In this document: piece after piece, positions 46,056-57,927 of the stretch
Position numbering within the stretch: position 1 is the stretch's first letter
Layout of the letters: each line of letters opens with the position of its first letter
NCBI RefSeq assembly: GCF_932276165.1
Contig: NC_063999.1
Coordinates: 3,846,501-3,910,500, forward strand
From: Plutella xylostella
Taxonomy: Eukaryota; Arthropoda; Insecta; Lepidoptera; Plutellidae
DNA length: 64,000 nt
Direction: 5' to 3'
Made by a program: the position numbers and the translations under genes
The notes under the pieces: model-generated
The model's input: the letters and a program-made list of their open reading frames with translations, nothing else
Database searches by the model: none
Told to the model about the DNA's origin: nothing

Positions 46056-47417
46056 ACTTATATGTATCGCCTAAGCAATATGACTCCAAAAGCAACACAA
46101 ATATTTAAAATTATGCTAAATCCCTTTATTAATCATTCTCAGCACAATCCGAAACAAAGCTGTCCGTCAGCGGAAACTGCATCACATAATAAACCCCTCA
46201 ACTGACCCGACGTCATATTTCACAGCCGCCGGCTTATCCTAACGGTACATCATCAGACGTGTCAACGGAAAACCGCACCTCGTATACCACAGACCACGGC
46301 TTGGGTGACCTCTAACACATGCTGGCAAGGCCTATAGTCGCGTGCTGTGCGGATTAGGTCTAGGTCAGGCCTTCATCTACCATCTGTGGCCCTGCATTAA
46401 TTGCTTGCTCCCCTTGTTGTGCCGTTGGAAATTCGAGCGAAATATTTTTCTCTACAAAATGCATCGGCGTGTTATGTGCTGCTTAGCAAATCCTTTTTGG
46501 TGTTGTTTTCCACAGATTAAAAAGCGGAGTTGCTGGTTGTGCTCAAACTAACTAGAGTTCTGAGTAGAATTTCATTTAGGTATTACGATCCTAATTACGT
46601 CACGGAATATACATTTTACATTGTGGAATTAAAACCGCAAATATGCAAAGCATGGGGAAAGCCTCCGAGTGGCAGGACGTGACATAAGACATGTAATCTG
46701 TAGTATATATAAATATATAGATTCTTCCGTACCCAATCCTTCATACTGGTACATATACATATAGAGGCATACAGCATACTGAAATGCAAAGAAGGTGATG
46801 ATAACATCCAAATACCTACAGAAGCAGCCACACGTTGTTTATGTGTCTATCTACAGCCTGATTGTACTCTATCCTGAAAATCTAGGCTAGCTACAGAAAT
46901 ACCAACTTCACGACATCTGGACAGCAAATAAACGATAAGCATTAGAACTAAACCTCGGCTGAGGCTACAATAGGGGGTAAAATATGACGAGATAATCTTG
47001 AGCCCAGCGACGGCATACGCCCGCAAGTTATAGCAACACAGGACGTTGGCGGCTTGCCACACCGCGGCCGCATTACTTTCAACTGTTTGCCCATTATTTT
47101 GCACAAGCCCCGATGTTTCTCACAGCTGCGCTTGGCTAGCACGAATGCGCGGATATCTTTCGTAATAGTTTACGTGAAAAGTAAGGGACATTAGTGCAAA
47201 TGGACCCTTTGTTTACCTGTGTTGTGTGTCTGTAATATTGTAGCACAGAAATGAAAGGATTGCTGAGATGCATTTTTTGCTATATTCAAGATTGGAGTTT
47301 GGTGATGAAAATCTTTAATTTCATGATTACTTGTCCATCATCAAAGGTGTTCGTCGGCTACATTTCGATAGCCAATAAACCTAAATATTGATTAAAAGAA
47401 GGTGACATAAAAATCTA
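46056..47417. other. Mixed stretch without a supported gene
   Basis: Overlapping minus-strand frames (46616-47142) and a 69-codon plus frame (46342-46551) have no recognised domain. The boundaries do not coincide with splice signals. Confidence 0.4.
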
Positions 47418-47589
47418 AATTGCTGATATTGCACAGTATAACATAACATCTTCGAAGATAACCCAATCAAAATGCCGTAAGCCATCAATTTCATCTTTAC
47501 TAAAATCATCTCCTACCGAATCAGCTGATTACATAAATACCTACTTTGCACAGATTGGACAAAAGCTTGCGAATAGTATTCAAACACAC

Positions 47590-49233
47590 TTGTCGTCACC
47601 AAATGAAGAACTAAACAAAATTTTAAGCAATATTCCTACGCAGCCCCATTGCTTTGCCCTCTTAGATAGCGACCCTGAAGAAGTGTATACCATTATAACG
47701 AGCCTGAAAACAGAAAGCGCGCCTGGTTGGGATAACATCACAACTAAATTCATAAAACACGCTATACATGAGGTTACTCCTATAATAGTTCATTTGGCTA
47801 ACCTATGTTTTGAACAAGGCATTTTTCCAGCTCCCCTAAAGCGCTCTAATATAACTCCAATATATAAGGGTGGGGATAAAAATGACATAAGCAATTATCG
47901 GCCTATTTCTGTTTTAACTGTAGTTTCAAAAATATTGGAAAAACTTTTAAATAATAGACTAATAAACTATTTAAATTCCTTTGAAATAATATCTGAGAGT
48001 CAATTTGGTTTTAGAAAAAATATCTCCACAGATGACGCAGTATTGTCCTTAACTCAACTTGTTACAGAACAAGTCGACAAAGGAAAAAAATGCCTCACTG
48101 TGTTCATAGACCTTCGTAAAGCCTTTGATACCGTATCTATCCCCATCCTCCTGAAGAAACTCGAAATAACTGGAATTCGTGGCCCCCAACTTTCAATTTT
48201 CAAAGACTACCTATCAAACAGAGTACAAAGGGTGAAAATAGGTGATTGTTATAGTGAGGACATTGGTGTGTCATACGGCGTACCACAAGGAAGTGTCTTA
48301 GGACCAACCTTATTTCTGATCTATATCAACGATCTTTGCAATATGAATATTGCCAGTGCCAAAATTTTCTCGTATGCTGATGACACAGCGATTGTCTTCT
48401 CTGGAGATACTTGGGGGGAAGCTAAGGAATCAGCTGAAAGAGGTATGAGACAGGTCTCTCTTTGGTTAGAATTAAACCTTCTAAGTCTCAATACAGAGAA
48501 AACTAATTTCATATGCTTTAGCATTTATGATAAGTACCAACCACCTGCAAATTATAAAATTAAAATACATAACTGTCATGAACAGAGCACTGACTGTGGC
48601 TGTCCTATAATCTCCAAAGTAAATAAAACCAAATATCTTGGTGTGATGATAGACCAGCGCCTTTCTTGGTATCCACAAATTGAGTACATTTGCAGTAGAA
48701 TAAGGAAATTTATATGGATGTTTAGGAACTTAAGACATGTTGCGTCAAAGGAAATATTGAATAGTATTTACGTAGCTCTGGTACAATCCGTAATTTCCTA
48801 CTGTATCCCTATATGGGGTGGAACTTTTAAAACACGTTTCCTAGAAGTGGAAAGGGCTCAGCGATCGTTATTAAAAGTTATGATGTTTAAAAAAAGACGC
48901 TATTCCACTGAAAAACTATACGAGGAGTGCGGTCTCCAGTCTGTCAGAAAACTTTTCATAACACACACCATTTTAAAATATCATAAAATAGTAAAACCTA
49001 ATGCAACCCTCAAACTAAAAAGACGGAAACATAAAATTGCCATCGTCCCAAGTACTAAAACTAAATTTGCCAGTATACAATTCCAAACACGTTCTGCCCA
49101 ACTATATAATAGGTTCAACAAACAGCTGGACATCGCGGACAAAACATACAAAGAATGCAAAATTTCTGTAAGCGAGTGGCTAGCTAAACTTAATTATACG
49201 GAAACAGAGGAACTTTTATCGGAATTGTCGTAA
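47590..49233 (+). pseudogene. Reverse transcriptase ORF of a truncated LINE (547 aa shown)
   Basis: The frame is open further upstream (YINTYFAQIGQKLANS precedes the first ATG), so the ATG at 47612 or earlier codons are not real starts. RT motifs in order: SAPGWDNI, SNYRPISVLTVVSKILEKL, FIDLRKAFD (motif A), YGVPQGSVLGPTLFLIYIND (motif B) and YADD (262-265). Conserved KTKYLGVMID follows. The RT is uninterrupted to the stop at about 49231-49233, but the loss of the endonuclease makes the copy non-autonomous. Daphne/CR1-like by motif style, not proven. Confidence 0.93.
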
Positions 49234-49516
49234 TATTATACTTACAGTTACAATTAAGCACACTCAACTGATACACAATTACACACCTTCACACACACAC
49301 ACTCACACACACACGCACAAACACACACACACACGCGCACACTCCACGCAGGTACTTTTATATTTATAATTAATTAATTACGTACACATTCTAAATTGTT
49401 ATTTTTAATTTTTATTTTTATTTTTTATTTTTAATCTATTGCATGCAAAACCAAAAATTGTTAATCAGTAATAGACGCTTAAGTTTAAACTAGATGATAT
49501 ACAGGAAGAGCGGAGT

Positions 49517-49551
49517 CTCCTGGCACAGGCGTTTCCAACGCCTAAAAGGAG
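49517..49551 (+). other. Stem-loop in LINE 3' UTR
   Basis: AGGCGTT TCC AACGCCT (49527-49533 and 49537-49543) forms a 7-bp stem with a 3-base loop, framed by CTCCT (49517-49521) and AGGAG (49547-49551). A stem-loop shortly before the tail is a good candidate for the RNA feature recognised by the element's reverse transcriptase. Confidence 0.65.
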
Positions 49552-49846
49552 GCTTCAAAATACTAGTTATTAAGAAATCTTTGTTAAGACAATAAACAAT
49601 TTTGTATATTTTTGTATTTTTGTATTTTGTATCAATTGCCGAATCCTGGTCCCCTGGTAGCTACAACAAGCCAAGCGGAAGATGCGTCATTTCCTCTTGA
49701 GAGTTGAATCGATAAAGCCGATAGCAAACTTAGTGTAGTTTCGGTAATTCTCTTGAGATTTATGATTAGTTCAAGAGCGGCTAACACTACAATATTGTTA
49801 ATAATAATTATCGTAAAGCTTTGCTAAATAGGCTAAAGAATTTACT

Positions 49847-50220
49847 ATCCAATCAAAAACATAAATGTGAAATGAGAGCCAAGTTCAATACATATATTAT
49901 TATAAATGCCTTGGTTGTTGACTACAACGACAAAAGAAGTGAGATCTAAATGGGTGCCAAGTTCAATGGTCAGTCCTGAAATTTATTTATAAGTAACAGT
50001 ATAACATATCATATCTTCTTATAACAGAAAATAATGTACTCGTATTGTAGCCCAAGGTCTGATTTGGCTAGTTTTTATACACCTACCAACGAATTATTAT
50101 GTTCGAATTAAAAATAAAAATAATTAGATCTCACTTCTTTTGTCGTTGTAGTCAACAACCAAGACATTCATAATAATATTGAACTTGGCTCTCATTTCAC
50201 ATTTATGTTTTTGATTGGAT
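49847..50220. mobile_element. MITE with about 100-bp inverted repeats
   Basis: Left arm about 49847-49948 (ATCCAATCAAAAACATAAAT.. to ..GAAGTGAGATCTAA) and right arm 50125-50220 are inverted copies with a few small differences. The shared core includes GGTTGTTGACTACAACGACA. The 176-bp centre holds another partial GCCAAGTTCAAT unit. No coding capacity. Confidence 0.88.
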
Positions 50221-50411
50221 ATCATTACTTTTTGTTCGTAAGTACTTACATATAAGTACATGTCCTCGTATTACGACCTACGGCGATATGAGGCTCGTAA
50301 CGCCGTAGGTCCATTTATAAAGACAAATTTAAAAAACGTATTTAAAAAAATTAAAAGTCTCTAGAGTCTAGACTTTATAAAATGTAGGTACAATATTCAC
50401 TCAATTGTTTA

Positions 50412-50632
50412 ACCGATCCGATCTGTTTCGATCGGATCTTGTCCGATCCAATCCGATTTGACACCATCCGATCCGATTTGATCCGTTTTGGTCCGATTTG
50501 ATCCGATTTGATCCGATTTGAGCCAATTTGATCCGATTCGGTTCGTTTCGATTCCACTCGATTCGATTCGATCCGATTCGTTCCGATTCAATCTGATCCG
50601 ATCCGATTTGATCCGATCCCATCCGATCCCAT
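50412..50632. repeat. Tandem array of GATCCGATTT-like units
   Basis: About 220 bp made of degenerate 5/10-bp units TCCGA/GATCCGATTT. The long frames it produces on both strands (SDRIGSN-type peptides) are artefacts of the 5-bp period. A much shorter CCGATCCGATCC run occurs at 2236-2250. Confidence 0.93.
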
Positions 50633-51599
50633 TCCATTATATTTACATCAGATATCTTAGACTAGTTAACATTAATATTATGCTTGAGATGCAGCCATTT
50701 CATATTTTTCGCATATTATGATAGTATGTAGTACCATAAGAGCTTTGATCTATACCTACGTGAGTGAGTCAGTCTATGTTAAAAGTTAGGTTTTTTGGAC
50801 ATTAATATCTAAATAGGTAACCGTTTGAGATACGCTCATGAATTTTAGAACACATATATATCTCGTAAATATCAATATATGTGCCAAATTTCATACGTTT
50901 ATATTAGATAGTTTTTTTATTTATGAGGGGGTCAAAAGTGGCTCGAATTGGTTCGTGTAATATTACACACGGTGCGGCTCACCACCTGTTTCTCAAACTT
51001 GGCTTGACACGCTACCGCGTGTCTAGATAAATAATAGGATGGCATTCAATTTATAATAACTAGCAGTTTTAAATCTTACTTATAAAGACGCGATGGTGTC
51101 ACCAACGGTTAGTATCAGTAAACTAGGGAATGCCTCAGACTGACACGCCTTCAGTTATTATTTCTTAGTTACTTATTTAGTTAAATGCCATTTAAAAATA
51201 GCGACACAAACATTTCAATATATTTATTATGTAAATTTATTATGTAGAAATCCATGCAAGATACCATGATGCCTTATGAAACTCTTTGCCTTTCCTGATT
51301 GGCTAATATTCCCGCCTACATCCCTCCACGATCCGGTAATATGGCTATAAAATGCTAGTTTTCTTCGATCGTTCTTAGAACGGAATGAGGACTAAATCCT
51401 ACTGGCTTATTCTGGAAGAATACCAATCGCATTATATTCCTACTATCGTTCTAGCCAGACATTTAAGCAAAATAGAAGTAAATCAGTATTTTACTAAACT
51501 CTTATCAGTTAAAGATGTATTACAGGGTGCCACAGAATAATTTGCGCATTTGAAGAAACTGACATAACTCGTTATTCTAAACAACGTTTCTTGTAAAAG
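50633..51599. other. AT-rich stretch without a supported gene
   Basis: ACAGGGTGCCACAGAATAAT at 51524-51543 looks like the start of another ACAGGGTG-ended repeat, different in its inner sequence. A GC-richer patch lies at 51290-51350. No gene seen. Confidence 0.4.
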
Positions 51600-51617
51600 T
51601 TATTATCAGAGTTTAAA

Positions 51618-51775
51618 AAATATAAAGATAAAGTACTCTTTATTGCACGCAAACAAAAACAGTTTCATAAACATAGACAAGAAAATAAATAGTACAATCG
51701 GCGGCCTTATTACTAAAAGTAATCTCTTCCAGACACCACACATATATATAATAGTAAATAGTAAGTACATATAAT
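51618..51775 (-). mobile_element. LINE 3' end related to the 29.3-kb element
   Basis: Starts with TATAAAGATAAAGTACTCTT and contains CTTTATTGCACGC and GGCGGCCTTATTACTAAAAG then CTCTTCCAGAC. These blocks match the 3' UTR of the element at 29342-30316. The coding part is absent. Confidence 0.75.
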
Positions 51776-52047
51776 AGTAATAATCACGTTACCATATTTT
51801 TTTTATAATATAGTTACAAAATTATATACAGGGTGTTGCAAAATTGGTATACTAAGCCGAATCCTACTTGTGCAGCATGTTATATCTAAGCCCGAAACTG
51901 AAATCAGAATTTGGAAAGTCGCGAAAAAAAAAAATCCATAGTAAAAGTCACGTGACCAACAAAGTTTCTATGGAAAATGAAATTTTGTAATTAATAATTT
52001 TGTAACTATATTATAAAAAAATATGGTAACGTGATTATTACTATTAG
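51771..52047. repeat. 55-bp inverted repeats enclosing an ACAGGGTG-family copy
   Basis: The arm 51771-51826 (ATAATAGTAATAATCACGTT..) is repeated inverted at 51994-52047 with very few differences. The 167-bp centre is an ACAGGGTG-family copy (ACAGGGTGTTGCAAAATTGG from 51828, later AAAGTCGCGAAAAAAAAAAA). Either the copy landed inside a palindrome, or the arms and centre form one fold-back element. Confidence 0.82.
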
Positions 52048-52412
52048 GTAGGTAAGTATAATGAAAGATAGTTCTAAATTAATTACAACTTAACTTTAAC
52101 ATCATAAAGATTAGTGCTTCAAAAGCTGACCTTCAGCCATAATAACAAAATAGCTTTTCAATCCTGAATACGTGTGTTTGTGCTGTGAGACCAATCCCGA
52201 CCATTTGATACCTCCCGGGAGCCAATAGGACTGCACTGAGTGCACTTTTATGATATAAACTTAAAGCGCTCTCGGTTTTAATGTCCTTATCCTTCACCAC
52301 GGCTATAGTTAACGGTGAAATTTATGAACGTCTGACGCATTTCAATAAACTACAGGAGGTACCTTTCATAATGATTGAGTCGGTTTGATAATTGAAATTT
52401 CTCGGACAACAT

Positions 52413-52553
52413 TAAGGGTCACTTGCAGAAACATATTAAATCTAGATTTAGTGTCAAATCTTGATTTAAGAAACGTCAGTCCGTATAAAATTTGACATTA
52501 AATCGAGATTTAACACTAAATATATATTTAAATGTTTGTGCAAGTGGCCCTAA
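52413..52553. mobile_element. Palindromic MITE, 'GGGCCACTTGCA' family
   Basis: TAAGGGTCACTTGCAGAAAC at the left and GTTTGTGCAAGTGGCCCTA at the right are inverted. Inner parts (AAATCTAGATTTAGTGTCAAATC.. in pieces) are also inverted, so nearly the whole 140 bp is palindromic. I know this end sequence from many Lepidopteran genomes. Confidence 0.85.
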
Positions 52554-52982
52554 GTATAGAATCTTATCATGGTCTGTGACCACAAATTTGGTTCATCTGA
52601 TGAATGTTATTGACTTATCCTAGTCCAGACCAGGCTAGCTTAAGATCACGTTAATGGGTCTCCTACATTTTATAAATGTAGATAATTACAGAAGTGTGGT
52701 GACTTAGCTCGTTTTCTGAACAAGTTTTGTTTTCTAAGACTTTTGGAAATTTATAACATATTGTATGATATAATAACGCATATAGACAAAGCCATTCAAA
52801 CAAAAAGGAATTAAATATTAAATGTCTACCTGTTCCCATGCTGTCTGATATTAATAATGTCGCGAGACGAGGGTCAAGGGTCAAGGCAAGGCCTCTTAGC
52901 TACAACTTTCATATTAAGGACCGACATATTCAAACTAATATGAGGTGGTTTTTATTTCATAAATTCCATTAACTATTATAGG

Positions 52983-53524
52983 TACAATGTGTTTTTTTTC
53001 GAACCCGACAAACTTTAAGGGTGTATTCTACAAGTGATTTCATCGAGAAAACACCCCCGGTGTTTTTTGAACTTGCATTAATTTTTGATTGCCTAAACGT
53101 AGAGATACGGGTTTGGTATCATTGTTTAGCTTAACTCAAATACTTTTAAAAGAAAACATAAAAATACCATCAAAGGGGGGCTATTTTCAAAGTTATTCAA
53201 GTAAATGTAAATTTTTGCTGTTTTTATTCTCAAAAAAACTAGATTAGGTGCTTGTAACTTATTTTATGTAACTTTTTAGCAGTTGTGGCTATTTTTATTG
53301 GATAGAGATGACTTTTTGCGGATAAAATCATTTTATTCCATGTCCGCAAGGCGTTTAAATCTCGAGATATGATTTTTTATGAAAACTAAGTATCTTAAAC
53401 TTTAAAATGGCCGCCATTTCTAGAATATTGAGATTTGACCCCGCATATGGGGGTGTTTTCTCGATGAAATCACTCGTAAAATACACCCTTAAAGTTTGTC
53501 GGGTTCAAAAAAAAACACATTGTA
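52983..53524. mobile_element. MITE with 76-bp terminal inverted repeats
   Basis: Left arm 52983-53058 (TACAATGTGTTTTTTTTCGA.. to ..GAGAAAACACCCCC) and right arm 53449-53524 are inverted copies with about four differences. The 390-bp interior has no transposase. An 11-bp near-palindrome AATGGCCGCCATT sits at 53406-53418. Confidence 0.9.
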
Positions 53525-55796
53525 TATTAAATGTGAAAAATATCATGAAAAAATATATACTTAATTACCTATTCAAACATAGAGCACACCTACGTTTGAA
53601 GTTGGAGATAAAGGTCTCCACAGGCACATAGAGTTAGGTTACTATGTATGTTTATTAGGTATTTCTAATTACCTATGTATAGTATATGCATAATTAATTT
53701 AATATCATCTACCTGTAGAAGACAATGGGTCCTACAACTCGGGTGCATGCCATAGGTATGACATTGGTGATTCATGGTCTCCACTTCAACTCTTTTATAC
53801 AAATAGGCTGATTATATCCAATCCACAGTAAAATAGAAACAATAAGTCATTTACCTAGAATTTCCACGTCATACAAGTTTTAGGGGAAAAAACGTGTTTA
53901 CCTCATTTTCCCGAATGATGCGAGTTTGTTGACTCACTCCGCCTTAAAGGAAAGGGCTGTAACTGAAAATGAAGCGCCGCGGCTCCTCACACCTCTTTAT
54001 CCCGAGTGACACTTATGAAAAGAGTCAGTCTTTGCAAATTAAAAGTTTCTTTTAGTAAAAGCCCTGAATAATTCATGAATAACTTGAACATGAAGTGGAT
54101 GCGATGGCAATTGAGATACGATTAAAACGAGATTGCTGTTTTTGTCCTATAATTTTCTACATTATCAACAAGAAAAATCGCACCAGTATTCGTCGGTTGT
54201 AAGTAATGCTCCTACGAAGAGGCTTGCTTAAGTTGGGTGCATTTGGGATATGCAAGGAATATTTTTTTGTGATTGATGATACACAAGTAGTTGAGCCTAC
54301 GCCTTATGTCAGTAAGGTGAGATACAATATTCGATGTGTTTAGTTAAGGAAAACAAGCAACAGTAATGTGAGAATTCAAAGCCACGGCCTCTGGAGCCGC
54401 TGGAATGGACATCAGAATAACAAAGCTATTGTAGCAACACGCCATTTTGAAGCAGCCATGCCACGTGACATGGCAGCTGAATGATGCCATTTTCATTCTG
54501 TTGTCGTATCAGCTGCGCCGTTCGCGATTGATAGCGAGCATGTCGTGGGTCGCGGGGCATTCGTAAGGATGTAAGGAAATTCTCAACCACACGACTTAAA
54601 AGTCGCTTGTCTTGAAAGTGGTACAGTGATAAATACAATAATACCTAAATAGTCTCAATTTTGCAAAGTATTTTGGCACATTCCTGAAAAAGTCGTTCAG
54701 AATTGGAGCCATGAACGCCAATTTAAAAAAAATATTTAAAGGCGACTGCTGATATTTAGATGTGATGATCACATCGGTTTAATTTTATGCATCACAAAAA
54801 AAAACCTTCTTTCTTATAAACGTAGGGGGTTTAAATTCTGTTATAGCGACTCAATTTGATTTCAAAATGGCGGCCTCATTAAGCGCACTTCGGGCTACGG
54901 GCCCCCCAGCTCCCCTGTTTATCTTGCACTTGACCGAGTTTACTCCAGTTTGTTGTACATTTCATGAATATTTTTTCGCAATCCAGGCTTAGATTTAGAC
55001 AATAAATTCAGGAGAAGAGGTACATTTGCCAAACAGTGTTTTGTTATAAAAATCTGTGGCAATAGGCTGAAAAAAGTCTATATTCTCAAGGTGTTAAGTA
55101 GAAGAGAAGATTATACCCATAATTATACATACAAATACAAACTACTTGAATATTAAGCCCATCCATTAAAACAGTTGCATTCCATGTGTATTGAACGCGC
55201 CCGTATCTCCCTATACTTTACTACACATAAATATTACAGTCACAAGCAATGATAAAGTTCCGCTTACAAAGATTTTTTAAACATTTTATTTAAAATTTGA
55301 TCTAATCTTTTACGTTTTTAATTGGTTATATTCTAATGCGCTGTTAGATGTACTTACTTGAATATTGCAGGCAGCGTCATTTAACCTATAGCCTTTGCCC
55401 TTTAGGAGTAATTTGGTGATTTTTTCAATGGAACTTGTTCATTGCTATCGCTTTTTTATCACGGGGTCTGATTAATTGGTCTTTCACACTCGTTAACTGG
55501 GTTGTTATGTTTAATGTAACGACGATAGACAAAAGCAACCCTCTGTTTCGATGCGAAGCTCACGCAGAAAAGCTAGTTGAATTATAAAAGAACAAACATT
55601 ATTACTCGGATCTTATACACGGTGGTGTAATGTGGCTGTTGTGCAACAAAAGATATAATAAGCAAAGCACACTGGGCCCAACAACAAACACTTATTAAGA
55701 GCAAGCGCTATAACTTGTCGCAAGCAAGGAGAACAAAGCCAGCTATTGTTCCGACCACAGATACAATTACCAACTCCCGCGTCTCATAACTACATT
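53525..55796. other. Stretch without a supported gene
   Basis: A 70-codon minus frame (54426-54638) and a GC-richer patch (54860-54950, with AAAATGGCGGCC) are visible, but no exon can be defended. Confidence 0.4.
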
Positions 55797-56130
55797 ACTG
55801 GAGGCGTCCCAAATAATACCGCTTCCACCGTCAATGCTTCACCTATCAATATAATGTGGATATATTGTATCATGGGGGCGCCTCCAGTTGATACAAGTAT
55901 CAACTGGAGAGTTAGCACCACTTTAGTGCCAATTTTTTCATTGTCGGTTATCTAACCGACAGGGATTGATTTATAAATGAAACGTCATCTCCATATAAAA
56001 TTCCTGACAGATGTGTCAAAAGTTAACAAACTACTCCCTGGTTATGCTCTAACCGAGAATGGTGAAATTGGCACTTATTCTTCTTAAAGTGCCATCTACT
56101 ATCGCAGGTCGGCTACCATTATGGCCACTT
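55797..56130. repeat. Hairpin-rich interspersed repeat
   Basis: Three inverted pairs: ACTGGAGGCG (55797-55806) with CGCCTCCAGT (55879-55888); CTCCAGTTGATAC AA GTATCAACTGGAG (55882-55909, perfect 13-bp stem); GTCGGTTA TC TAACCGAC (55943-55960, perfect 8-bp stem). The following GAGAATGGTGAAATTGGCAC block resembles a dispersed Lepidopteran repeat. Confidence 0.75.
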
Positions 56131-57927
56131 TGGTCCGAGATGTTGCAGTTGTTACCTCCACCGATAATTTACAATTCAAAACTATCCATAACCAGCGTCG
56201 CTTGTTAAATCTGTCGTAACTTGTATGGTTCTGACATATGTTTCACATGCGAGCGAAGCTGCTAGGATGGCTAATGTGTCGGTCGTGATACGGAAGCTGT
56301 ACTTCGTATAAGCCCGGCGCAGCCTACGAATGATGAGGCTGATGGTGTTCGGTTGGGCCAATCCTCCTTTCACCACGGTGACAAGAAACGAACCTAAAAT
56401 TGTCTGTAAAGTATGGTCTTGTGCAGTATTTGCATAAGAATTCACAAAAATATTGTTATAACGAACGAAAACCATAAACATGTCCCTAACCACTCATTTG
56501 AAACCTACACAAACAGTGCACCACAATATTATATGCGGTTAGTAGTAAGTATAATAGCTCGGTAGTCATATTTGTCAAACAAGTTGAGGTAACCCGCTTC
56601 GGAGTAGCTACAGTAGCGTATTAGCTGAATTATACCACTCTGCATAATCGCATTTATGTTACCCCGAGCCTCTGAACAAACCTACTCGAATTCAATAACA
56701 TATCAAGCCGACTGACTGAGTAAACACAGTCAAAGATATACTGTGGTATATGATGTTAAGAAACAGCATGGTATCAGGATGTTTTCCGGAAGACATTTCA
56801 CTGTATCATTTTCGATAATTTCTGGGGTAAATCAGTCTCTGGGTGGATTTGGTTAAGAATTCCACAGAATCAGACTGTTTAGTAGTGGATTGATAAGGAT
56901 ATCCGAGTAAATACCTAGGAACAAGTATGAGGAAGTACAAAACATAGCTTGACATTCTGCTTGACGTTTTACGGACAAAAGTTGTTCAGAATGTTGAGCT
57001 AATGTGACCCTCTAAGAACTCATGTTTTGCAACCCGTTGTATAAATCAATAGAACACTATAAACTAGGCCAAGCACGAATCAGGCCAAGTCCAGTGTCCA
57101 ACTAGCTCGAAAGTGCAACTTTCCTTAAAACAAACCTCGCGTGTCACAACGTATAAAGCAAAATTGTTGCGTGACATTTACGGGGTAAAGTAAAACAAAA
57201 AACTGTGTACGGTGACTTTCATTGCATTCCGACGCTGCTTTAGTACCACTCCTCTGAGAATTGATACTTCAAACACAGAAACACGACTGTAAAGTCTCAA
57301 GTGGCGTTTGTTTGCATACGCTCTACCTCTTAGCGTCAAAGGCATGTGAGGTCCCTAGATATTAAAGCACTTGCGTGTCTCGTAAATACGTTTTAAACGC
57401 GATTTACGTTGCTTTTTTGTGTGCTAAGCTCGTAATAAATGTTTTTAACACAATAAAGCTACTAACCTTTTTATTTTGTTCAAAAGTTTTGCGTATATAT
57501 TATATACACATTTCATAATTTATTCTCCATTTTTCATTCTCAAGTGTAGTTGTACTTTGATCAAAACAGAAGAAGCTCCAAATAAATCCCTAATTTCCTA
57601 TTTAAATCCAGAAGTGGATTCACTTACGGTGAAAATCTAACAAAAAATACTAAACAATTGAGGGCGATCCCAAGACCCTACCTCGTATATCGAATCAGCA
57701 GCCACTCGCCCATCGCCAGATAACCAATGAAAAGGTTTGCCTTGGGCTCCAATATCGCCATTTCCCAAGATTAGCCGGGTCAGTTAGGGTTTCAGGATAA
57801 AAATCCACGTTTATCTTGTAAAATGTTTCGATTTAGTTTTTTTATATATTTTAGGTATTTAATTCTTTCTTCCGAATAAAATAGGATGATCAGTGAAACA
57901 AAATTATGTAAGTGCATAATGTAGCCG
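56131..57927. other. Stretch without a supported gene
   Basis: A 103-codon minus frame (56182-56493) has no recognised domain. A short ACAGGGTG-like remnant (TTTTGCAACCCGTTGTATAAA) lies at about 57024-57044. Confidence 0.4.

Larger units (their letters stand above)
47418..49636 (+). mobile_element. 5'-truncated non-LTR retrotransposon with hairpin 3' UTR
   Basis: Coding sequence resumes in frame after a TAA near 47415 and runs to 49235. The 3' UTR (49236-49636) has a CA-rich tract (49286-49340), a compact stem-loop (49517-49551) and a tail of TTTTTGTA-type units (about 49600-49632). Tails of short tandem units are typical of CR1-group LINEs. The endonuclease and ORF1 are missing. No target-site duplication could be fixed because the exact 5' junction is unclear. 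Confidence 0.92.

Noticed and set aside
50375..50721. Four frames of 60-78 codons with SDRIGSN-type repeats
   Set aside because: A 5-bp tandem unit leaves several frames open on both strands; this is a satellite artefact.
56182..56493. 103-codon minus-strand frame
   Set aside because: The sequence looked protein-like in part (ILAASLACETYVRTIQ), but no family could be named and there are no exon boundaries.
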